This document shows, piece by piece, positions 13,801 through 27,480 of a stretch of 64,000 nucleotides of DNA (its first letter is position 1; the number at the start of each line of letters is the position of its first letter). The notes beneath the pieces are model-generated. The model saw nothing but the letters and a program-made list of their open reading frames with translations. It was not told the DNA's origin and made no database searches. The DNA comes from Nymphaea colorata (lineage: Eukaryota; Streptophyta; Magnoliopsida; Nymphaeales; Nymphaeaceae): positions 14,830,571 to 14,894,570 of the forward strand of contig NC_045138.2 of NCBI RefSeq assembly GCF_008831285.2. Reading direction: 5' to 3'. The position numbers and the translations under genes are program-made.

Positions 13801-16800
13801 TAGCGTTACTTTCTTTAGTTTTTCTTTATATGAAGCTTAAGCATAGATTAATTTGCATTAAAATTAGCATTTGTGTCCTATAAAGCCTGTGCAAGGCTGG
13901 TATAAAGCTACTCACTGATTGGATTTCTATGGGTATCAACTTTCTATGTTAATTATTCATGCAAGCTCATGAATCATACTATATTTACACATTGATGCTT
14001 GGTTATTTTTTTTATATGTGGGTGCCTTTAAGATTTAACAAGTTGCAACTTATCAAAAAATTTCTAGAGCCACTACTTGTCATAACTTAGAATGTTAAAT
14101 CTATGGGTTTGATGTAGCATAATTTTGTGGGAAAATATCGCTCTTGAGATTTTCATTTGGCACTTAAAAAATTTCTGATTTAGGATTGAAGCAGGAAGGG
14201 TCGATCTTAATTCCGTAGGTTTCATCATTGAGAGAATCTAAGGTCATGTCAATCAGAGGCTCTCTTAATTTGTAATCGGATCGATGGAAGTGCCCCTTTC
14301 TGTAATTTGGAGAAGTTGGTAACGAGCATAAAAATTTCTCAAAGGTTCTTTGAAGTTGACATTAGAGAGATTCAGGATCCAAGATGAACACTTCAACCAA
14401 TGACTTGTCCACTTTCTAAGATGCCTTTTGCTCTACTCTACGGAATTTCTATTGTTTTTTTTATCTCACAAGAACAAATTTTGACAAGTTGGCCAATTAG
14501 AGGGAGACACCATCACGGATCCTCAAATCAAAACGAATGGCTTGACCTTCACATGCAACCCTTCAAGTAAACAACTACCCATGAAATTCATGCACTGCCA
14601 TCCTTTCATAGGAAGTAGTTTTCTTATCTTGGACTTTTGGATGGCAATTCCAACTTTCGAATCCAATTTCTAAGTTTATGTCTGAATCTTAAGCCGAATT
14701 TGACTGATTTTCAAAATATAATATGTGATAATTATTTAAACTAAATCGGTTTTGAATTTGAAAACAATCATATTTTATTTGTATCTAAATCTAAATCCGA
14801 TTGCATTTCAGTTTTCATTATGAATCAACTTCTCTTTCATATCTGTTTTTTTTCTTTCACGAATTGGTTGGACATCTGATCCAAGTTGAATACATTGACA
14901 TTCTTGTAGAGGCATCATGAATATTTTTTCATGGAAAAACCATTATATAATTTTCAAAATTTTACTAAAGCCAAATCAGAATTTTTAGAATTTGTGCTGA
15001 TAATTTTTAAAATTTTCAAAAATTTATGGGGGCCAAGGCTTTGATAATGAAGTGGTTTGTGGAAGACGATAGCTTCATTTTACCAATTCTTTCTTCAAAT
15101 CAGGGGTGAAACTAGAAATTATTTGTGAATGGGCACTTATTCAAAAAGTCTTAAACATAATAAGATGATTAATATATGAATAAATTAATTGTCAGGAACG
15201 ATCAATATGAAAATAACTAAAATTTGTGTGACTGTATGGGCTAATGCCCACACATGGGCATGTCACGCCCACAGGTGGCTACGCCCCGCCTTAAAGTAGG
15301 AGACTCAGTCGTGTTTGTTTAATTTGCTGCACTCGTTTTGACTCATGACACAATAAAGTCTTCGTTAATTTATTTAATGAACCTCCATCTAATCAAAGAC
15401 GGGGTGACTACAGACTACGACACAAGAAGTCAAGTTCAAGTTCAACCAGGCTTTGTCTGACTTGACTCGTATAGATAAATCAAACCCTAATTACAGAGAG
15501 AGAGAGTTCAATCCCTGTTTGCTTTCAAAGCTGCCACCAGCCGAGCATAAATGGAACCATCCCGTGTTTGAGACCGGGGCGGACCCGGTCGAACCAGCAA
15601 TGCTGGGACATGTTCCTAAATGTATTTTTGTGCTTATTGACGAGTAATTAGAGACTGAATTGGCGTGTTGTTTCAAGTTTCAAACATATGATCAATACAT
15701 TGCATCTCATTTCACACCACCCAACACCATAGAAGCAAACACAGAGTTAGGGATTTTTTTTTCTCCTTTTGGAGTCGTTGGGGCAGACAAGCTTCATTTA
15801 AGCAGTGGCCCACATGTTCCCCCCAAAGTTTTCCAAGATCTGATTTCCTCTCCCCACTTTGTGGGTCATTTTCTTTTCTGCCTTGGAATGTCAGAGGAGA
15901 TAATCACCCCCTTCTTTGCCTTTGGCAAAAAGGGAGATGGGTAGGGACCGTATCGTCATTTCACCGAAGTCAAACACTCCGCCGGTCAATGTCATCCCAG
16001 AAAATCAGGACGATTCTGACCATCTTAAATGTCACCCGTCGTCCTTTGACGAGGGAAGTTCCCTCATTTATTCCTTTCACTGTAGATATGGACAGCCACT
16101 CCCCCACATCAATAAACACTCCCTTCTCAGTTTCCTCGCTTCCTAACTTTCATGTCCTCCCCCCCGTATCTATGTTATATGTACATATCAAGACAGTTTG
16201 AACAGAAGAAAGAGTTGTACACTTTCTGAGTGGAATCCTGTTGATCTGATCTCAGTGTTGTCTTATTGGAGATCTGTTCTTTCGATTGGTTTAGCAGATG
16301 TTGTATGATTTTCTCAGAAACAAAATTCTGCACATCATGTAACTGCTGTAGGTTCAGCATCTAACATACGCGTATGTGAGTGAAACGGGAGAAGAAAAGT
16401 TAAGGCGATCGATGTTTTCTTCTAGGAGATTAAGAACAGATCTTTAAGCTATAAAACTGCTTCTTTGCACAAGCGTGCTGCTCTTTTTGCTCTCTCTTCT
16501 CTTTCACTCTCTTTACACACACATATATATATATATAAAAGAGAGCACTTTTGGTTATCAGTTGCTGCTTTTTCCAACAGTTTGCTTCTCTCTCTCGTAC
16601 AAGATACTAAACAATTAAGAACTCACCATCTTAATTTCTGAATTATGGGACATTAAATAGTCGACCACTTTCAGTGCCTTTCTGCGCGAGTACTTTGCCT
16701 TTCTCTGGCATTTAAAACATCATAAAAAAAAAATTGCAGGAAAAAAAAAGGACAAACATCTCCCCATGATCATGTGTAACTGTTGCAGAGAATTCCTTTT

Positions 16801-17379
16801 TTAATATGGAAGGAAGATATGGGAGGGGAATTTAATATAACATAAGACACTTCTGCTCCGAGTCGGCCATTAAATCTGCGGGACCCTTCACTCACCTAAT
16901 CTAAGGACACAACACTCCTTTTTCTTCACCCCCTGACTTGACTTTTTCTCAATTTGCTTCCCATTATTTCATCCCCCCCTTCCCCTCCTGCCTGCTCCTG
17001 GTCCCTTTCTAACGCTGCCTCCTCCACTCCTTTGTCACAAAAGCAGGTGAAAAACTCTGAGTGCTTGCCGCCTCTCTCTCATTTAATGTGCACAGAAAAC
17101 CACCACCCCCCCCCCGTCTTGATCCCCCACGCCTCTGAATCCAAGCACACTTCCATATCCCAGCATCTCTGTGCTTTTAAGGCTTGAGAGAGAAGTTATT
17201 CCAGAACATATAACCACCACCCTTCCTTTCTGCGATCTTTTTTCCCTTCTCCGTGCACTAAATATTTCTGCTCCTGCTCCTCCCTCTTTTGAATTCAACG
17301 TCGTCCTCTCTTCTCTTGCCATATTGCCGTTGCTGCTGATATTGCTGCCTCCCTTGCCGTCTTCAGTGCCTTTTGGGAA

Positions 17380-17595
17380 ATGGGCAACGACAAGAATGCA
17401 ATTCTGCTGGTTTTGTTATTGGGTTTCTTGGTCTGCTGCCATGGTTCAAGACCAATGCAGTCGTTTTCTGCAAAACCCAAGTCAGGAAGAGTCGGTTCCT
17501 TCCTCGGGTACCTGCCCAAAGCAACTCCAATCCCTCCCTCTGGTCCTTCGAGACAGCACAATGGTGTGGGGTTGCAGAGCAGGAGTTCTCCTTGA
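17380..17595 (+). CDS. IDL: IDA-like prepropeptide (abscission/cell-separation peptide hormone)
   Basis: Intronless 71-residue secreted peptide precursor. Residues 1-23 form a signal peptide with a strongly hydrophobic core (ILLVLLLGFLVCC), followed by a variable basic spacer. The conserved C-terminal EPIP block (41-61) contains FLGYLPKA and then PIPPSGPSRQHN at 50-61, which corresponds to the 12-residue mature hormone of INFLORESCENCE DEFICIENT IN ABSCISSION. In that family the peptide is secreted, processed and proline-hydroxylated, and is read by HAESA/HSL receptor kinases with SERK co-receptors to trigger cell separation. Ten residues follow the hormone core, as in several IDL paralogues. 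Gly replaces the Ala of Arabidopsis IDA (PIPPSAPSKRHN), and Arg-Gln replaces Lys-Arg before HN. The ATG follows an A-rich context (gggaaATGG). Longer frames over the same bases (17171-17746 plus, 17295-17606 minus) are unsupported. Which paralogue (IDA or an IDL) is uncertain. Confidence 0.9.
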   Translation: MGNDKNAILLVLLLGFLVCCHGSRPMQSFSAKPKSGRVGSFLGYLPKATPIPPSGPSRQHNGVGLQSRSSP

Positions 17596-19496
17596 AGGAA
17601 GACCAAAAGAGCAGCCAGAGCGCCGAGGTCGTCGTGTTCCTTTTATTGGTTTTTGTTTTTGTGGGTGCTGGGAGAGGAGCTCATGGATTGGCTTCGTGAT
17701 GAAGAAGAGATCAATTAACAGCGTCCGAAGGAGTTGCGGTGACTGAAACTTCATCCACTGTATATAGATTTTTCTTGGGTTATTATGTGTTCTTTATTCT
17801 ATTTTCTTTTCTATCATGATTAGGAATAGGAATTTTGAGTATCAGACTGACCAAAAGATATGTTTTGGGATGGGGGCGAGATTCTCGAGTTGCCATGACC
17901 TTTTTCTCTGCAGTTCACTAAAGAATGGCAGTGTGAAAGCCTTCTGATGTGAGGGAAAAGGGTGATGAACTTGTTTTTGCATCTCTGATGTAAAACTCTC
18001 TAGCACCAAGCAATAACGTTGGTGCTGCTGTTGATTACATATTTTTCTTTCTTGTACAATGTAAAATTATAAGTCAAGAGAAATATCCATATTTTCATGG
18101 TCTGAAGATTCTGTTTCTGGGTTTCGTCGCTCTATATGGAGCATAACTTGTTTGATTTGTTCAGTGTTCCTTGAGATCTTCTGATTGAAGATGACAATGC
18201 AGAGCCTCCTTGGCTGTTTCCGGGGTGATTCCTTTCATTTGCTTTATCAAGCAACATGATGGCCTGAATGTCTCCCTTTCTTCACTCCTCTGATGCAAGA
18301 TCACTGTGCATGAATACCAATTCCAATACTTTTGGTTCAAAAGAAAAAAGGGATGCAAATTCACAGCATATATAATTATATTATATTCGTGGTTTAAAAT
18401 GCACCTAACATTAGCGATTATGATTCATTAGCCCACAGCTCTTATTTCCTTCATATGAGGAGAATGTGCTCTCCTTATTCCTTTTGCTTTTCCTTTCTCT
18501 TCGTGGACAATGATATTGCTTGGCAAATTAAAGATCAAGAGAATTCTTTGCGCTTGGTTTTTCTTGGATCTAACTAAGCATTACTGATAATGGAATTTGC
18601 GAAGTAAGAATCTTTTTTATCCTTGGTATCTCGATTTCTTGTCCTACCGAGGCGCCTATGAGACAGCATTCATTCCTTAATTAAGAGGGGGAATGTGATC
18701 CGCTTATTCCATTTTCTTTTTTATATTGTTCCTTTATTGAATATTATTATGTTAATGGTTTACCAAATTAAAAGTATGATGCTTCTTGGCCTGTAGCTTC
18801 CCCATATTGTCTAAGACATGCTTGAACATGTTTTAATTAATTTTTTACTTTATACTATATTGAATATGGCGCGCCTTAAATTACATTTACTGTTCTTACT
18901 TGTGTTCTCAACAAATTAAAAAAATGAGAAACTTCGTGATCCTTGGCATCCCCTAAAGTTTTGTAATCGCTTAACACCTCTCCTTTTGCTTAGAATCTTG
19001 CGGCATCTGTTACACTAATTAAAGCCTTGATTGAGATTGTGAATCATGGAATCCGTCGGAAAATGAAGACCGGTCATTTTCTGCAACTAAGTCCATAAAT
19101 TAGTGGCGTTCTTCAGGTTTCAGTGTGACTTCCCGCACGCACTCCAGGTGAAAGACCAGTGATTTTACTTGATTTAGTTACATATAGATAGATTGAAGAT
19201 ACTTTTCTTATTTTAAATCATGCCTCGGATCATACTTTCTTGAAAATAGAAATGATATATAACAGTTGACCTGAGAAATTTTGACGTATTATGAATCTGC
19301 GATGCACTGTTTTTTTTTTTTTTTTGATCTTGTCCTTTTATACATTAAAATGGTGATCTTCAAATGTTCTTGTTTGTGGAATAAGTTCTTCATAGCTCAT
19401 ATCCAACAAATTGTTTCGAATATTTAGTCACCATCGTGAAATGAATTTAAGACAAAATTACAAAAGCACAAAAGGCTTTGGTTGCACCAATCACTC

Positions 19497-19498
<2 letters not shown>

Positions 19499-19578
<80 letters not shown>
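19499..19578. repeat. (TA)n(GA)n compound microsatellite
   Basis: Twenty-nine TA units are followed by eleven GA units. The (IY)n frames reported here on both strands are artefacts of the repeat. Confidence 0.95.
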
Positions 19579-19579
<1 letters not shown>

Positions 19580-20426
19580 ACTCAACAATCCAATTGGTTG
19601 GCTAAATAATTGTTTATCGAGGTCTGGCTTCTCTCTCTTCATTTGGTGGATGCATACACACATGTACACACGGTCACAGATACACCCAAAATGGTGTTCC
19701 TTTTCTGTGTGTGTGTGAGGGAGAGAGAGAGAGATTAACTGAATAATATCTTCATTGTTTTTTCTGTAAAATTGATCAGTCAATGAAGTAATCGAATGGC
19801 CAAATAATTTATTGAATATGGTCAACGCAAATCGAGATTTTTTTACTCAGATCATCTTAGGGAAGATAAAATAAATTCACACTTCAAATTGCATCAAGAT
19901 TGGACATGAGTAAAAAAAAAAAAAATTCATCACTTTATTTAAAAGATATTCTCTCAGAAAAAAATTATACCAAGAAAAATACTTTCAATCTATTTTTATG
20001 TCAAATCAAGTGAAATTGTTCTCTTATAGCCTGGGCAAACCAGTTAAACTAAAACTTGGGAAAGAACATTCAATGTATACATGGAGTTGGATTTGCATGA
20101 TCATGAAAAAATGAAAAGGGCATGCAAATGAAGCTTGAAGACGGAAGGTTCAATCTGCGCAAGCCTGGTCATGGAGCTAACATCGGGTTAACTATTTTGA
20201 GTTGAACCACACTCAGTGATCCCAAACGCTTTTGGTGATTCTGAATGGACATGATTTGACCTCTCTCTCTCTCTCTTTCTCTCTCTCCCGTACGTAAGAA
20301 GTAAAATATAAAGGATCGTGCTGGTTTTTGCTGGCCTACAATTTTGTGTTTGATAAGGACATGTTACCAGTGCATGTAACGTTAAATGTATGTGAAAAAT
20401 AAGAAAATATGTAGGTAATATGTAGA

Positions 20427-20464
<38 letters not shown>

Positions 20465-21236
20465 TCTTGTATGATTTAATATTGTGCACCAAATAGATAT
20501 AGTACCTAAGTAGTTATTTGGTACCGTTAGCAGGTTCAATGATTACCTTTAATGCAGCATAGGATTCAAAATTTTTTGTCAACAATAAATATCTACTCTA
20601 ACGCGATGGACCAGCTCCGATCGATTTTAGGTGGGTCAGCTCATCCATGTTTTTAAATTCATATTCGTTTCCGCATTTTGTAAGATTATCTTCATATTTA
20701 GCAGCCTCGAAATCAACAGCAAGTCATGCACGTTTGTTGAGTGTATGTAAAATTGGATAAGAGTTCAAAAAAGAATATCCTGTACACTCTTGACTTGTTC
20801 AGAAACGCGATCTTCGTGTCAGTCCCTGAATTTTCAAACAAGAAGATCACATCGGTATAGTTAATGTCATAAAAAATTGCTTAAATTCGGTGAATATATG
20901 AATTCAAATTGAGCGGAAATAATTAATGAGAACTATGTGAATTGATTTAATAAGTTGTCAGATCGACTTCATTGATGGTTCATAAATGACATACATTGTG
21001 TCCATGTAGTCTTAACGTTATTCATTTCACTTATTTTATGGACCTTTTAGGTGTATAAATAAAATTAGATAATTATTCTATTTACTAACTTTTGCTTGAA
21101 TAGGAGGAATATTTTATTCTACTAGCCAAAACCTCACTCTCTCATATAGAAAAGGTATTAAGTTTGTTTTTAGTGCTTTAGGGTGTCGTTCTCAATACAC
21201 TTCCAACTTGCATATTGATGAACCACCTTTCCCATA

Positions 21237-21395
21237 GCGGTGAGCCCGAGTTCAGTCAGCTCGAGCTCGGCTTGACTAATGAAACCTCGAGGTCGACTCG
21301 GCTCAAGTTCGAGAATAGCTCGGTGGAAGCAGTTCGAGCTCGACCCAACAGTTACATGTTGAGCTCGAGCTCAACAAGACTCGACTCGGCAAGTA
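21237..21395. repeat. Transposon end rich in GAGCTCGAGCTC/CTCGACTCG motifs
   Basis: A sharp GC-rich island in AT-rich DNA starts with gcggtgagcccgag and is dense in overlapping GAGCTCGAGCTC and CTCGACTCGG motifs on both strands. Such subterminal motif clusters are usual at one end of plant DNA transposons. A similar but weaker cluster lies at 21800-21870. No matching opposite terminus or target duplication was found, so superfamily and extent are open. Confidence 0.4.
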
Positions 21396-22289
21396 CATGT
21401 TTCTACTTACTCAATTCACATATTTTAACGGCATGCAAATTTGCATGCATGCAATGCAGTATGTGATTAAATTTCAGGTTTTGGGAATAGAAGGGAAAAG
21501 GTGTGATGCAGAGGCATGTAGGCATGTAGAAGACAAACAAATAAAGAAAAAACAGACGAGTTGGAAGAGAGGGGGGTGGGCATTAAACCAGGGCCGCATT
21601 AATGCCGCCCATTTTGTCCAAACTTGAGAGGGGGCAAGGCAAACGGCCTCCCCCACCCAACTCTTGTCGGCAGCAGGAATATCTATTCAATGCCATATAC
21701 TTTCAGTCATCTCTCGGATTTATTTTCAACAATTGTAATGTCGCATATGACCTTTTCAATATCTGTATATTTCATGTCAAACCCTGGTCACCATTATCGA
21801 TCGGCTTGGTGGCCTAGTGCGACCTTGCCTGGTCCAGCTGGGTCCGAGCTCGGTCCGGTCAAGTTCAGAGCTTAGCTGGACCATGTTCTTGTATGTAGAT
21901 GTGCACTTCCACTTCCACTTCACCAAGCCAAGCTAGGTTCGCCGATGAAAGGGTTGGTTGGGTTCAGATATATATGAGTCCAGATGGGTTGCTGTATGTA
22001 AATTCATAAGTTATCTACAGTTATGAAATTTCAGTGTTGGTATGTTAAATTAGAATGGATCTGATTTTGGGACATTATTAGGTACCGTTACATATTGCAT
22101 CTGCCTAATTAGGAAAAATGATCATAGGTAGGTAAGGTCATGCATGCCATAAAACTTGATCACTTGAGAGGATCAAATGTTTATGCGTATAAAAGACTAC
22201 TCATTATTCTTTGTTTTTCTTTATATTTAAGGGTGAGTGGTTTATTCCACAGTCACTAAGAGAAGCCACAGCCGCTTTGCTTCACAGAG

Positions 22290-22420
22290 CTTTTTTTCAG
22301 GCCCATATGATAAAAGAAAAAAAAGTGCACTCCATGACAGCGCCTGTATCAAGATTTGAACCCAAATCCTTTTAAAAGTGCCTCGCCTTGCGCATCTACA
22401 ACCCCAGGTTGAGATACTGT
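22290..22420 (-). repeat. tRNA-derived SINE-like fragment
   Basis: On the minus strand the B-box GGGTTCAAATC (22353-22363) is an exact Pol III match. It is preceded by a degenerate tRNA-like 5' part and followed by a T-rich tail (TTTTTTTTC), as in plant SINEs. The A-box is weak, so it is probably an old copy. Confidence 0.4.
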
Positions 22421-25400
22421 ACCCATCACTCTTAATTTTCTTTTTTTTAAAAAAAATAAGAAAAATAAGGTGTCAAGCTTCACATTAGAGTGAAGTTTAT
22501 CATTCTTGGTAGCTAGTTAGTGAATGGTATCAATGAGGAAGCCAACGGGAAGGAAGAAAGGAAAAAGGACCAGGGGCATAATGGTATTTTCATCTAAACA
22601 ATATATTATCACTATGCATTGAAAATTGATGCGTCAAAAATCATATTCATGAGTTTATTTTTTTAAAAAAGAAAAAGTTATTAGAAGCGTGATTTATAAA
22701 TAAAAAACACTGGAATTTTTAATTTATATTTATAATTAAAAACTAACAATGTCATCAACGGCACATCAAAACTTAGGGAACACCATTCATTCTTTTGCGC
22801 TGTTGGTTGGCCATGGATGGCCGTGTATGAGGGAATCATAAAAAAAAGACAAACATAGTTCTCAGACATGGAATCATGATCTCAGGAAGGTGCTATGCCA
22901 AAGTTCTCTGTCCCTTGGGAAGCCGCAGAGAATGGGGTGCCCAATTTTTGTTATTTTCTTTAATTTTGGTAGTAATTAATTCAATGAAAATGGAGGAAAT
23001 GTCCAGCCTGTTTTCTGCTAAGAATCACTGAAAAAGAATGGCTGAGTGGATTTCTTTTCTTTCAGTCTGTACAGGCGTCCTCCTTCTTCCCCTTTGTCCA
23101 CCTACTTCTGCCAAATTGTAAGCTACCAAGGTTGTCTTATCAGTAGTCAAGAAATTATTAAAAAGAAAAAAGCCACTTTGTTTTTTTGTTGGTAACACAC
23201 AGACATGGTTTTTGTCTTAATGCATTTAAGCGCCCCATGAACAGTTCAAAAATCGAGCATATTTTTATAAAATTTTTGAAGCATCTCTACTGGAAATTAA
23301 TATAGCGCTTCGATCGCAATGTTGCCCTAAAATTCAAAAATTAAAACTTCAGTGTAGAGTTTCCTGAAAGCATTGAGAGTGTTGTTTCCTTAAAACTTGC
23401 ACAAAAAAAAATAGGCCTTGACAAAAGTTTTTAATTTATTTGCTTCTATTCACAAGGCTCTCTAGTAGTTATTGTTTTAACACTCGCAGATGTTTATTTT
23501 ATCTTTTTCTTAATTTCTACGTCGTTTAGAATCTCTTTCTGCACATATATATTATGCGCGTATAAAGTCACAAAAAACATTTGTAGGGTACACTCGGTGA
23601 AAGGCAAAAATACCGTAATTTTTTTTAAAAGGTCCACAAAAATAGAAAAAAATAAAATAAATGCAGAAAACCAGTAGCACAAACTTCACAAAATAAGTAA
23701 TTGAGCCAAATATATAAATTTAAAAAAATGAAAACAACCCGTTTGACATTAAAAACAGGGGAAAAAATGCCTAAAAGGAAAAAATGTAAAAAACAAACGT
23801 GTTTTTTTTTGTTTTTGCCTCTTTTTTTTTTTTTTTCAAAAAACGGGTTTTCTTAAAGTTTGAAGCAACTGACTTATTTAAACACACACACACTATTATG
23901 ACTACCAACATGAGTTTTCTGAAAATTCCGATAAAAAATATGGAAATTTATCAGCTGCCCAATCAAATTTGACTCATACAGGGGTAGTGATCGCGGTATG
24001 TTTTGTTAAAACCAATCCCTTTTATGTATATGCACGTATGTATGTGCGGGTGCGTGCTTTCATGGTGAGACAGGAAAGTAGAAAGGAAGAAAGGTGCTCG
24101 AGTGTAGAACATTAATTTGCTTCGTTGTTGATTTATACTGCTGAGGAACTTGAAGACAGAAAGCAAGAAAAGATGCTCGAGCATTGAACGTTTGTCACAC
24201 CGATGGCTTGTATTGCTTTTCTCCTTTCCAGTCAAACTGCTCTTTTTGAACAACTAAAACCTTCGTTACAGGAACCATGAATGAAGAAGGTACTCGATCC
24301 CTTATGATCCTTGTGGTTGGACAGGCATGCATTCGAAGCCTCCTCCTCCTCTCTTTCTCCTTAAGGAATATCATGTACTACTACTACTTGATTCACGCCT
24401 AGCCGATAAAGGATGGTCAAGGGAGGCCAAAAAGAGATGATCCATCGATTATTAGAGCCGCAGCATCCCCTTGCTTCTACGACAATTAATATCGAGATAT
24501 AATTAAAGAACCGGAGGTGTACAGTTGAAGAATTAAAAGAATCATTATATGTGTATATGCTCTTTTTCCTTTTCTCTTTCTTCAGTCGTGTTTGCAAACA
24601 CGGGTTTTAGGAGACAGCAGGAGCGGATTGCATGTGAGTTTGAAAGCTTAATTTCGTCTGTTCTATGTGCCAGTTGAGATGGAGAAGCAGAGAGGGTTTG
24701 GTATGGACGTACAGAAATGCTTCTGTCGTGGGAATGCAAGCTAAGCAGTGGTGAGCTGCCGCCCTGCTGTTGCACACTAGCTAGCCTCGACAAGGTGGGA
24801 ATTTAGGTACTGCCTAACGTCCAGTTAGCTGCTTCTCTCCAAAGCACTTAGGCAGATATCCTACCTAAGCTTACTACAATATCTGTCTATGTGTGTGTGT
24901 GTGCTTGCACGCGTATGTGTTTATGTGCGTGCAGAACCAACAAGTCTAGTATCTATATATGTGCATTTGGTTGCATGTGCATGTGAAAAGGTCATCTGTC
25001 TAAGGCTCAATTAATATGGGTTTACATTTACACAATTTAAGTTTTAGGTTAGCCGAAGGCTTAAACTAATATATCTTGGAAGTTTGTCTTCCATCAACTT
25101 TAACAATTATGCCTATTGAGTTTGTCTTTCTTTTCATTTAAATATACATTGTTATAAGTTCAATATAAAATAAACTACATAACCGTGAGGTATTTTCTTA
25201 TAAGTCAAACACTCACTCTCTCTCTCTCTCTCTCTAAGAGAAGAGTTCTATTAAATATATATGTTCAGATTTTAACAGTAGATGCATCGATCAAGTTTTA
25301 TTTAGCAAAACACCCTTATAGTATTTTATGTGGTTTTGACGCATATACGTCTTTTCGAGGTGCAGGTTTTGGCTTAACTTAAGCTCGACGATAAAAAGTT

Positions 25401-25742
25401 CGGACTTTTCAAATAAATTAATCTGTTTGATGGGATGTTAATAATAAATAAACAAATATTACAAAACACACACATATAATATATATATATATATATTCGG
25501 AGTTGGATTATGACAGAAACTATATTGTTCTTTGCTGGGCCCGAACAATATGGAACATGATCAAGAGCGGCGTGAACCACTTCTCTTATAATAAACTGTT
25601 GCCTTTGACACTTTTTTAACGATCGTGCCCTTTAAAACATCGCATGAGATCTCTTCCTTTGTGTCAAAAGCTCATATCCGGTTTTTGTTCTTGTTGACAG
25701 CCCTTGTGAGCGAATAGGGTGACTTTAAAGAGTCATCGTTCA

Positions 25743-25745
<3 letters not shown>

Positions 25746-25814
<69 letters not shown>
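25746..25814. repeat. (AT)n microsatellite
   Basis: Uninterrupted 69-bp AT dinucleotide tract, self-complementary and able to form a cruciform. Confidence 0.95.
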
Positions 25815-25818
<4 letters not shown>

Positions 25819-25971
25819 GAGTTTGAGGCCAGCCATCCAATGAGACAGAGAGTGCAAGAGCGAGAGATCATGTTATGGATACAACAATTTAAAATAAAAT
25901 AAATAGAAATGGAAGGACAGCGGTTGGCAACAGCTGAACAAAGAAGGAATCCGATGTTTCGCTGTCATCAC

Positions 25972-26006
25972 AAGAAGAAGAAGAAGAAGAAGAAGAAGAA
26001 GAAGAA
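25972..26006. repeat. (GAA)n microsatellite
   Basis: Perfect trinucleotide tract of about eleven AAG/GAA units. It reads as poly-Ser on the minus strand inside a frame (25889-26179) with no other coding signal. Confidence 0.9.
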
Positions 26007-27202
26007 TTTGGAGAAGACGACGGTGAAGGATGAGCACCGGCCTGCCAACCCAAGAGAAAGGAACAAAAGGGAAACCGCGTGAGGCTATATATATATATAT
26101 ATATAAACATATATACGGACATCCATCTCCCTAGTAACGTTGGGTGGCGGATGACGATACAACAGTTCAAACCGAACACGCTTCTTGTACATCTGCGGTT
26201 CTGCCTCCTACTCCTCCACCGCTACGTTGCAAACGTGATCCCTGAAAGGAAAAGCAGATCAGGAACGAACCTAAACAGGACCATGCCACAATGTTATTAA
26301 GAGTAAGGACGGAGGATGTCGTATCCTTCTGAAAGTATGTTGGAAAATTGCCAAAATTTCGGGGTCTCATGAACAGGTGCTTGTAGTTAGTACCTAAATG
26401 CTTGGTTTTAAATGATTAATTGGTGGTGAAAACTCTCCTCGTGCATGCTTCAAGCAAGAGACCCACGACCAATGTTGAAATCCATGAACCAGAAATCCCA
26501 GGATCTCAAGTCACCTTGCATCTGAGATCGGAACCTCGTGCATGTAATGTTGCGAACACGGCGAAGAAGAAAGACAGGATACTAGGATATGAAACGAACC
26601 AAGGAGTTGCAAGGAAAAAAAAAAATGGAAGTCTACAAATTAATGCAAGATTGACTTCTACAATGTATGATACCAGTTTTATATATCATCGAGTTCTAAT
26701 GTTAGGAAACTTAATGCGTCGCAGATGTGATCCTGATGAGTCACATTATTCAGAAGTTCTTTTACTTTTAATTCGTGGGGTTGCATCGAATTGAAGCTAA
26801 GTGAAGTCCTTGTCGCGTCGAATCAACAGCAGACAAAGCATTAATTTTGGACTCAAAAGATGGTACCGTTTTCTACGAGGGCCATGTCCTCAATTAATCC
26901 ACTCGTTCCTGTAGTCATCGCCGACTCTCAAGAAGGCACCATAATGACTGTGTGATCAGAATCCGCCCGATGCGGTCTAAATCGGCCTCATTGAATAGAG
27001 TTGGCGGTAAAGCAGCTCAATTTCGTGGCCGACTCCAGGGTGCCACGTGTCATATTTCAGCTACTTTTTATTATAATTATTTTTTTTATTTTAGTAGTTT
27101 TCATATATTTTTTTCAATTATTTTTTTAAAAGATATTATTTTTTGTCATATTTTTAAGCGTGAATCGATTTTAGCGGAATCCAATACAGTTGAGTTACTT
27201 TT

Positions 27203-27480
27203 GGTGTGTTTGATAGCCTTTAAACTCATATTTCTACCCATAGTGTAAACAAACATAAGATTTTAGAGGATTTGAGATGTTTAGTTTATGGCAACAACCT
27301 CGGAATGAGAGGGGGTCTGACCCTAAGGTGGATCTGAGATCCGCAAAAATCAACCCCGACCTTATTTCCTTGCATTAAAAAAATGTATGATTTAAGATCG
27401 AATGAGGGAAAGCCTACCCATAAATCAACGATTCTCAAATATTATTCATGAGAATCTTAAGTCCGAAGTTATCAAACACC
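27203..27480. mobile_element. MITE-like element with GGTGTGTTTGATA termini
   Basis: The left end GGTGTGTTTGATA (27203-27215) and the inverse of the right end (TATCAAACACC, 27470-27480) form imperfect terminal inverted repeats around a 278-bp non-coding body. The GGTGTTTG(A/G)T type of terminus is typical of plant MITEs. I could not fix a target-site duplication. Confidence 0.45.

Larger units (their letters stand above)
2341..16900. other. Gene-poor intergenic block, 14.5 kb
   Basis: No frame in this stretch resembles a known protein. The longest frames (2352-2642, 4306-4692, 6277-6552, 15660-15944) lack recognisable domains and have no plausible splice partners. Contents seen: a (GT)n(GA)n tract near 8.5 kb, short CT tracts near 9.2 kb, a tRNA-like repeat near 10.8 kb, an AT tract near 13.14 kb and many A/T runs. 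Old transposon debris is likely, but no boundaries could be fixed. Confidence 0.5.

Noticed and set aside
15540-15605. GC-rich GACCGGGGCGGACCCGGTCGAACC stretch resembling a tRNA arm
   Set aside because: Contains a GGTCGAACC-like box, but no acceptor stem, A-box or cloverleaf can be built around it.
17171-17746. 191-residue plus-strand frame over the IDA-like gene
   Set aside because: It starts at a non-ATG codon, shares bases with the conserved IDA-like frame in another phase, and has low-complexity hydrophobic and Arg-rich parts with no family match.
19424-19825. Frames with long (IY)n runs, also at 25672-25857 and 32768-33013
   Set aside because: Pure translation of (AT)n microsatellites; no coding sequence around them.
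25889-26179. Frame with a poly-Ser tract on the minus strand
   Set aside because: The Ser run is a (GAA)n microsatellite and the rest includes an (AT)n tract; no motif or splice partner.
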